Positions 56,991 through 64,000 of a stretch of DNA of 64,000 nucleotides are shown piece by piece. Where the stretch lies: positions 682,001-746,000 of the forward strand of contig JAEHOE010000048.1 in assembly GCA_016858145.1 (NCBI GenBank). Reading direction: 5' to 3'. A program made the position numbers and the translations under genes. The stretch is from Edaphochlamys debaryana. Taxonomy: Eukaryota; Chlorophyta; Chlorophyceae; Chlamydomonadales. A model generated the notes under the pieces. That model was not told where the DNA came from and did no database searches. It saw only the letters and a program-made list of their open reading frames with translations. Position 1 is the first letter of the stretch. Each line of letters opens with the position of its first letter.

Positions 56991-59449
56991 CTACTCCCCC
57001 CCGGGCTTCCCAGCCGACCCCTGATTCCCCCCGCCCGCGGTCGCCGCCGCCGCCCCCACCAACACGGGTGCCGCCGCCGTCAGCTCCTGCCTCAGCTTCC
57101 GCTCCGCCTTGTCCTCCTCGATGGCCAGCCGGATGCGCTCCTTCTCAGCGTTCTCGCGCGTCAGCTTCTCCTCCTTCTCCTTGCGCTTCTTCTGCGGAGT
57201 CGGGAGGGGATGTGGGGTACCGTAGGGCGTGCGGCGTTGAGGTGACGGTTAGGAAGACTGCAGCAGCTATGGCACCTCGTCAGGAGCTGCCGCGCGCCAG
57301 TCCGCATGGAACCCGCGATGCCAGGATGCCCGGGGACCCTCGCTGCCCACAAAGAGCCGCAGTGCCGGACCCACACCCACGCCCAAACCTTCGTCCACCC
57401 CCGCCTCCGCTCCCACCTCGGCCTTCTCGTGAACCGTTGCCAGGGCCTTCTCGCACAGGTGGAGGGCCTCCTTGAGCACACTGGTGGGGAGTGGGGCGGG
57501 GTGGCAAGGGGGAGTGAGGGCGAAAAGAAGGGGGGTGAAGATGGAAGGGGAGAGGGTCAGGAGGTAGTTGAAGACGGTGTTTGCGTGGAGTGGCGGTCAG
57601 GGCAAAAGCCTCAGCTCTTCAAGGCACAACCGCAGGCCCTGGCGCCAGACACCCCAGCTCCCCGCCCCCTCCACACCCCTCCCAACTGCCCACCCGAACC
57701 GCACGCTGTCCGCCTCCGCATCGAACAGCCAGTACTTCTCCATGTCCACCACCTGAGGGGGGGGGGGTCGGGGCAGAGGGGGAATGGAACATAGCGCGTG
57801 TACCCCGCAGAATACGGACGTGTAGTGGCTAGGACGAGAGCAAGGGCGTGCAACGCGCCGGGACCGCGGCCGTGCACATGGGCGGCTAGTGGAGGTGGGC
57901 GGCTGCCCCCGGCCCCGGAATCCCCTGGCGCCCTCCTGGGACCCCACACACCAGCACCCCTCCCGTCCCTCCCCCACCCCCCAGCCCCAGGCGGCAGCCC
58001 CACCCACCCTGGGCACCCATCCCCCGTACAGCAGCAGCTCCTCCCCCCCCTTGACCAGCATCACGGTGTTCTTCAGCGTGTTGCTGGTGGCCTTGATCTG
58101 GGGGGGGAGGGGGGGAGGAAGGGGAAGGGACAAGGGAGTGGTGGGGGCTGGTTGTCCTACGTCCAAGTTGCTGGCAGCCTTGACTCGGAGGGGCTACGGG
58201 GGAGGAAGGGGGTACTAACGTGGGTCTGAAGGCAAGGATGGGGTAATTGAAGGTGTAAGGTTTGGGGGCAATAGGGCAGTGTTGCTGGTGGCCTTGACCT
58301 GGTGAGTGGGGGATAGGTAGTTGGGTTAGGAGAGGCAATGGGGGTTAAGGGCGGCGGCCATAAGTTCTTGGTGCGTATGGCGCCGTGAGGGCGGCGGTGC
58401 ACGGCCGCAGGGGGGCGGGGCACGGGGACGGGGCGCGGAGGTGGCATGGCGAGGCCGGGGCACGGGCGCTCGTCCCGCGTCCTGTAGCCACAGCCGCTTG
58501 CCATCTCCAACCCCCCCCCCCCGCGCCATGACCCCTGCAGCAGCAGGGCGTCCCTGGCGCTGGCGCCGCAGGCTCTGGTCTCATCGCTACCTCTGCCCGA
58601 ACCGGTTTTCCCTGCCCCAGCCCGTACGCGGCGCACCTTGCGGAACTTCTGGTCCTCGGGGTTGTTAACCACATTGCCGAACAGCTGCACGTACGGAACA
58701 GATGAGAAGGAGGGCAGCCGATTGGGCGCACGATCCAAAGCACAGGCCAGGTATCGGTACACCCTTGGCGACCACGCGGCCTCGGCTCTGCCATCGGCTG
58801 CTGGGGGGGGGGGATTCCTCGGGCCCCGCCCGCTCCCGCACCCCAGGGAGGCCCCAGCCCAGCCCACCGAGCTGCTGCACGGCACAGCGCAGTCGGGTCT
58901 AACTGGCCCCTCCAAAGGACAGGACCACGCGGAACTTCCCCAGTCCCCTCCCACCTTGACGCAGGTGTTGAGGCAGCCCTCGATGTGCACCGGGTTGTTG
59001 TGCATGTAGTCCAGGACCTGGGGGGGGGGGAGGGGAGGGAGGGTGAAGGGACCGGGGCAGGGTGATGGGGGAGGGGCATTGCATGTGTGAGGCGAGGCAA
59101 TTGGGGATTTATGATAGCCCGCAGGGTGACGTCCAGAGTAAAGGCTTCCCGCGCCTGATGTGGTGCTACAAGCCGCGTGCTGCCCTTCCTCTGGGTCACG
59201 CTGGTACGATTGCGAGAGCTTAGAGCCGGCGCCTTGTACAGCCCCTCAAGCGCCACCCCCTTCTCCCATGCCGGCCCTGAGGTCCCCGCTCACGTGGTCC
59301 TCCAGCTGGTTATAGAACTTGCGCCGCCCCTCCTGCACTTGCTTGGCTATCAGCTGGGCATGCGCGTTTGCCAGCTCCTTCGAGAACTCGGGGTCACCTG
59401 GCGCAGCGTCTGGCCCCGTTGGACCCGCGGGTGGTGTTGCCCCCGACAT
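56991..59449 (-). CDS. Small PUB-domain protein
   Basis: PUB domains bind the C-terminus of the p97/CDC48 ATPase. Seven exons (59294-59449, 58955-59017, 58637-58684, 58008-58097, 57694-57752, 57417-57480, 56991-57191) give 226 residues, with consistent phases. After an N-terminal helix (E-F-S-K-E-L-A-N-A-H-A) the sequence matches the PUB pattern: L-N-T-C-V-K-L-F-G-N-V-V-N-N-P-E-D-Q-K-F-R-K, K-A-T-S-N-T-L-K-N-T-V, then W-L-F-D. A C-terminal charged helix (E-K-E-R-I-R-L-A-I-E-E-D-K-A-E-R-K) is of the type preceding UBX domains, but no UBX domain follows. An Ala/Gly tail ends the protein. Function as a CDC48 cofactor is inferred. The intron before exon 58008-58097 contains two copies of that exon's start. 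Confidence 0.82.
58080..58298 (-). repeat. Exon-start fragment repeated three times
   Basis: The first 18 bp of the exon 58008-58097 (ATCAAGGCCACCAGCAAC in gene sense) recur as GTCAAGGCCACCAGCAAC at 58281-58298, with an upstream CAG acceptor, and as GTCAAGGCTGCCAGCAAC at 58167-58184. Spacings are 87 and 114 bp. The 58298 copy would be entered in frame but reaches a stop about 27 codons later. Confidence 0.8.
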
Positions 59450-60684
59450 GCTAGCTTTCTGCTGTGTCGGAGCGTGCGGCGACTATGCCAGACTGCAGTA
59501 GCGCCTGATCGATGGCTGGAAGCACGCTCGGTGCTGCTTCGGCCGGGCGAGGAATGGGGATCGGTACTCAGATGCAGAACAAACTGCGTCACACTCGCCG
59601 TCTTGTTGCCAGAAAGCGTAATTGACAAGCAGGGGAAGACGATACTGACGGGCTACGCGACTTGCTCCCGATGTCGCGCTGTCCCACGCACGCTTTGGAG
59701 GAGCGCAAGGATGCCTAGAGTCGTGCTTTGTGGGCTTGACACCTGGACTAAGCATACGAGACAAGGTGCGAAAGCGGGCGGATGGTGGGGGTGGATCGGG
59801 CCCATCTCGCCCGTTGCCGTTGGGGCTTGGGGGAGGCGGGCATAGCCCCCGCGCAGTACACAAGCAACAAGGCCATCTAGCACTACACGGAGCGGTACGC
59901 GCAGAAGATGTAGTCGGTGATGCGGCTGAGAGCGGCTATGCTAGAGTAACCGGCATGCTGTTGCTGTCAATGATGTAGGGGCTTGGGGGAGCACGCACGG
60001 ACGCGGGTCCATGCGGGTCTCTCGGCGGGGGATGACGCCCATGTCCGCGCTTGGCCTCTTGTGTGATCCGCTGCACGCTTGCAGTGCAGAGGGGTGCTCG
60101 GGCCTGCAATGAGCGAGAGTGGGGGGCCTGGGACGGCGGTGACATGCGCAAGGCTGGCCTCGGCCGGTGGGGTTCGTCAGAGGTCAGACTCGTGACGGGC
60201 CCTGAAGGCCAGCTCCTTGGGGCCTGGACTAGATGCAGTCCTCGTGTGACCGGTCACCAGTTGGTGCTGACAGCGGTCAACGTGAGCAACGTTGCCAAGG
60301 ATTGGGCCTGCCGCGAGGTGCCGCGCGCCACGCCGGGTTGAGGCACTGCAGGCCCCCGTCAGGACTATTGGGGGTACGTGTCAGCATTATGTCCTCTGCG
60401 TCGCACCCTGCTACCACGACGTCGCGAGCGAGGTTTGGTCCCCGGGGGCCGGGGGGCGACACGGCGGGTTAGTGTCGCACGGCGTCTTGTTAGTCCGCAG
60501 GGGTACGGGGTAGGGGTGCAGGCGGAGACCTCGGACCACATTTACTTTAGGGGACGCTGGGGACAACTACTGCTTGATCCAGGGGTTAGTGGTTCTTCTC
60601 TAGACGAGAGACCACAAGCTTGAATTTCTACGCGCCGATCGCGGGCAACCCCACCCCTGACGTTCGAACTTTACTTCTTGAACC
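59450..60684. promoter_or_regulatory. Shared upstream region, PUB protein / ADF
   Basis: These 1.2 kb between divergent genes should contain both promoters. No long plausible coding region or RNA gene is recognised. Confidence 0.4.
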
Positions 60685-62977
60685 ATGGCCTCAACGGCGG
60701 ACCTAGCTGTTCTCAGAACGGCTAAGCAGGCCCTCGACGAGGGCCTGCTGAACCCCGACGACTATGACTTCATTAAGAAGGCGTTCCTGCGCGCCCAGCA
60801 AATTAAGGCCGGCCTGGACGCGGGGTTCATCAAGGAGGAGGACTTCGTGCAGGCACGCGACTCGTTCCTGCACTCGCTGGACTTCGCGCTGGTTGGCGGG
60901 CCATCCTCGCAACCCGGCCCCGCGTCCTACCCCATCCAATCCTCCTCCATGCCGGGCAGCCCTAAGGCAGCACCGGCCCCAGCTGGGGCAGCCGCAGCCG
61001 CACCGGCGCCGGTCAGCGTTCGGCCGCCTGCCCCGCCGCGTAACCCCACCCCCCAGCGCGACTCCCCCACGGCCGCTGCCGCGCCCGTGCCGCCCCCCGC
61101 GCCGCCCGTGCCCCGCCTGAGCGGCGCCTCCTCGGGCGGCCTCACCGGGGCCCCGGGCAGCGGCACCGTGCCCATCCCCACGGAGCTGCCCTCCTCGGCC
61201 CGCGGCAGCCGCGGCTCGGGCATGGCTGCGGGCAAGGTGCGCAACAGCCGGAGGGGCGGGAAGACCGGGGTCCAGGTGCACACACGAGGAGTCCCCTCCG
61301 ACGTTCCGAGGGCGAAGGTTGTGTGCTTACACCAGGGGGCGCTGCATGGCAGGCGCCCTGTGCCGCCGCGCCCCTGAGCTGCCTGGCTGGGGCGTTCCCG
61401 GCCCACTGCAAGCGATCTGGCGACTGCTCGTCTTCCGTCCCTCTGCAACCGCCCTGTTCCTTCCCCGCGCATCCCTCACGCCCTGCCTTCCACCTCCTCA
61501 ACACCCTCACCAGCTGCTCCCTACCCTGCTCTGATCCTCGCTTCATGTCCGACCCCAACGACGTTGCGTCCCCTCCCCCACCTGTCCCCACCCCAACTGC
61601 TGCCCTTGACCTCCGCACACCCCAGACCTCCATGTCCGGTATCTCGGTGGCCGAGCAGTGTACGGCCATCTTCAACCACATCAAGACCAAGTCCGCGGTA
61701 AGGACTCCTGAGGGACTGCACGGCAGTGGCGACCCTGACTCAAAAGGCGGTGGCGGGGTGAGGGCGGGTAGTGGGGAGTCCTGGGGGACTGTGGATCCCC
61801 ACTCAGTTACCAGCGTGCCACCTCACGCAAACCCCTCGCTCCAACCGTTAACCCCAATCCCTGCAGTACAAGTTCGTGACGTACAAGGTCAACGATGCGG
61901 GCAACGAGGTGCGCCGCGGGCCTGCGGCCGGGGGGTGGCGTTGAGGGTTCGGCATCGATGCATGCGCTGCCGTGTGCCGTTGGTGGGTGGTCTACTTGCG
62001 GCCCTGGCGATGTTGCCTTCCTCTCGCTTCCCCCCTCCCCCCGACCCCGCCCAGGTCATCGTGGACCAGCTGGGCGCCCCCGATGCGTCGTACGACCAGT
62101 TCGTTGCCGTACTGCCGGACGGCAACTGCCGATACGGAGGTGGGGCCCGCGGCCGTAATGGATGGGGTCGACGTCCCTCCAACAGCCACTCTTCCCGTCG
62201 ACCAACTGCTACAGGATCCTCCTTGGCTGTCTAATTCGGCCGTCTCAGGGCCTTTCCTCCCCCACTTCACCGCAGCCTGCCATCCGTCTGTCCCCCCGCC
62301 CATGTCAGCCACCCAGTCCAACGTGCAACCCCCCCATCCCCATCCCCACCCCCCACCCCAAGTGTACGACTACGCCTACCTGAACGCCGACACCAACCAG
62401 ACCATCAACAAGCTGGTCTTTGTGCACTGGTGGGGCCGGGGGCTACGGGCTACGGGGGCGAGGGAGCTGGGGCCCTCTAGGCGTCGAGGTCGGGCGGAGG
62501 CCAGAGGCTCTCTACCCATCGGTGCTCGACACACAGTCCCCGCCCTCAACCCACGACCCGCGTTAACTTACCCCACCCCATACGCCCCTCAACCGCACCC
62601 CACCCCAGGGCCCCCGACTCCTCCACCACCAAGCACAAGATGATGTACGCATCCACCAAGGACTTCCTCAAGTCCTACCTTGACGGCCTGGGCGCGGAGC
62701 TGCAGGTGCGGATTCTGTGGATTCTGGGGCTTAGGGGACGGGGAGGAGGGGCGTAGAGGGGGGAGTGCCGTCCTTGAGGGCATGGGAAAGGGGGAGGAGG
62801 TCGAGGTGAGGGGCCTACAGGGGCGCTGCCTGTGTTCATCCCACCTCAACGTGGATTCCCATGCCCAACTCATACGGTACTCCCCGCACCACCCCCACCC
62901 CCCAGGCCACCGACCCCAAGGAGCTGGCGGAGACGGAGATGCGCGAGCGCGTGCACCAGGCCATCACCCGCAAGTGA
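60685..62977 (+). CDS. ADF: ADF/cofilin with ~190-residue N-terminal extension
   Basis: ADF/cofilins sever and depolymerise actin filaments. Seven exons (60685-61236, 61626-61697, 61867-61908, 62055-62139, 62363-62429, 62609-62705, 62906-62977) give 328 residues, with consistent phases. The ADF-H domain begins at M-S-G-I-S-V in exon 2 and runs Y-K-F-V-T-Y-K-V, V-Y-D-Y-A-Y, K-L-V-F-V-H-W-A-P-D, K-M-M-Y-A-S-T-K-D, ending A-T-D-P-K-E-L; it is complete. Exon 1 adds a domain with two similar helical hairpins (A-L-D-E-G-L-L-N-P-D-D-Y and G-L-D-A-G-F-I-K-E-E-D-F, each followed by a basic/aromatic helix) resembling SHOCT-type modules, then a 110-residue Pro/Ala/Ser linker. The canonical ADF start Met is retained internally, so an alternative promoter could yield a short ADF. 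The acceptor of exon 5 is AAG rather than CAG. Confidence 0.92.
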
Positions 62978-64000
62978 GGGAGGCGGCGGCGAGAGGAGGG
63001 GGGCGGAGGCGTGGCTGGTCGCCCGCAGGCAGCGGAGAGGGGTGTGGAGGCCGAAGCGGGGCCGGAGCGGGCCGCCGGCAGGTGGCAGCGGCAGGGGCGA
63101 TAGTGGACGTGGGGGCGAGGCGCAGGCGGGGTGCTACGGGGCGGCGCTGGCAAGCGTGGCGGCCCGAGCAGCAATCAGCGCTGGGGAGCGACGGGACGCG
63201 GCGGGGCTTTTGCTGTGGGCGGCGGGGCCGGGGCTCCTGCTGAGAGCACGGAGCAGGTGGGCTGCGGAGGTGGCGGTGAGGGCGGGACTCAGGGGCGGTG
63301 ATGGCAGGCGTGACGCGGACTGAGCCCTGGACTGAGGATGGAAGACAGGGCGGGCATCGTGGTTGGTGGCCGCACCAGGAGCTGCGGGTCGGCGCATGGA
63401 TCACGGACCTAACGACGGTGGTGGTGTGTTGGCGTGGGGTGGTCCCGGAGGCGCGTGGGAGTGGGGTCAGATGGCCCTTGCCTGTCGACCACACCGGAGA
63501 CTTGCGCCTTGGCGGTAGGGGTTTGGCGGGTAGAGACGTGTGTTTGGGTGCTTCGAGTGCGTGTGTTGCGAGGGTGTGGGGGGCATGCGTGGACCCGTGC
63601 ATGCGAGCGCTGCTCGGACGATGACTGTGAATAGCTAGGTAGCGAGCGGGGAGGGTGGATGGGCGGCTGGCACCGGCTGGGGGCGTCCTTCGGGGGGCGG
63701 TGGGGTGAGGATTGGCCAGCAAAGCGATGGTGGCATTCCTGTACAGAGCGGCACTTGTGCCCCTGTACCCTCCTGTTTACGCCTGTTCGGCCTGCGGACA
63801 AGATTGCAGCCACCCAACGCTCAGGAGTGCTCCGGTATAGCACTCCTGCCCTCAACAATACGCCAGCGAAGTGGCACTGTCTGAAGTCCCTCAGTCACGC
63901 CAGGCCTTCGCCAGCGGGTTCCAACCATCCACGGTCACAACAGCCAACTCAACCATGCCTCTCACCTCACCGCTAGCGCAAGTACAACGAAATGCAACCT
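62978..64000. other. 3' flank of ADF gene
   Basis: This is G-rich on the plus strand, with long Pro/Arg/His-rich open frames on the minus strand that lack motifs and splice logic. No gene, RNA or repeat element is recognised. Confidence 0.5.

Noticed and set aside
62964..63722. 252-codon minus-strand open frame after the ADF gene
   Set aside because: It is low-complexity Pro/Arg/Ala/Ser sequence without motifs and is likely a shadow of G-rich flanking DNA.

Overview
The window is nuclear DNA of a green alga, most likely a chlorophycean of the volvocine/Chlamydomonas type. The signs are very high GC, many short GT-AG introns, long Ala/Gly/Gln/Pro-rich low-complexity stretches inside proteins, plastid-type proteins with transit-like leaders, and a eukaryotic tRNA gene with A and B boxes. 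No database was available. Gene models were built by hand from reading frames, splice sites and remembered family motifs. For the well-supported genes, frame continuity across every intron was checked and coding lengths divide by three.

Layout, left to right: a broken membrane-protein gene (minus, 573-1518) next to a copied fragment of a PGDH 3' end; a coiled-coil repeat protein (plus, 2216-3370); endonuclease V (minus, 4848-7488); D-3-phosphoglycerate dehydrogenase (minus, 8470 to about 14943); an FG-repeat nucleoporin (plus, 15727-20626); a plastid-type signal peptidase I (minus, 21390-23581); an ankyrin protein (plus, 24283-28138); a gene-poor stretch with tRNA-Pro(AGG) at 29767-29838; mRNA-decapping enzyme DCP2 (minus, 32477-35197); a UAP56-binding-motif, Gln/Arg-rich protein (plus, 35662-37680); a second gene-poor stretch with a duplicated about 130-bp leader; a small putative membrane protein (plus, 41277-41811); a 42-exon ZNFX1-type helicase/zinc-finger gene (plus, 41932-56245); a small PUB-domain protein (minus, 56991-59449); and an ADF/cofilin with a large N-terminal extension (plus, 60685-62977).

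The order alternates almost perfectly between strands. Most neighbours are head-to-head (DUF1295-like/coiled-coil, PGDH/NUP, signal peptidase/ankyrin, DCP2/UBM protein, PUB/ADF), so promoters probably sit in shared intergenic spacers. Four neighbours (nucleoporin, UAP56-type export adaptor, DCP2, ZNFX1) act on RNA or its export, but nothing suggests an operon-like unit.

The most notable observations are: three 54-bp copies of the last PGDH exon, one with a destroyed splice acceptor; repeated fragments of a PUB-gene exon inside the neighbouring intron; an unusual number of GC-AG introns in the ZNFX1 gene; an ADF/cofilin whose canonical start survives as an internal exon behind a 190-residue extension; a repeat protein built from exactly seven 7-residue and seven 10-residue units; and a duplicated leader with a perfectly conserved hairpin just upstream of ZNFX1.
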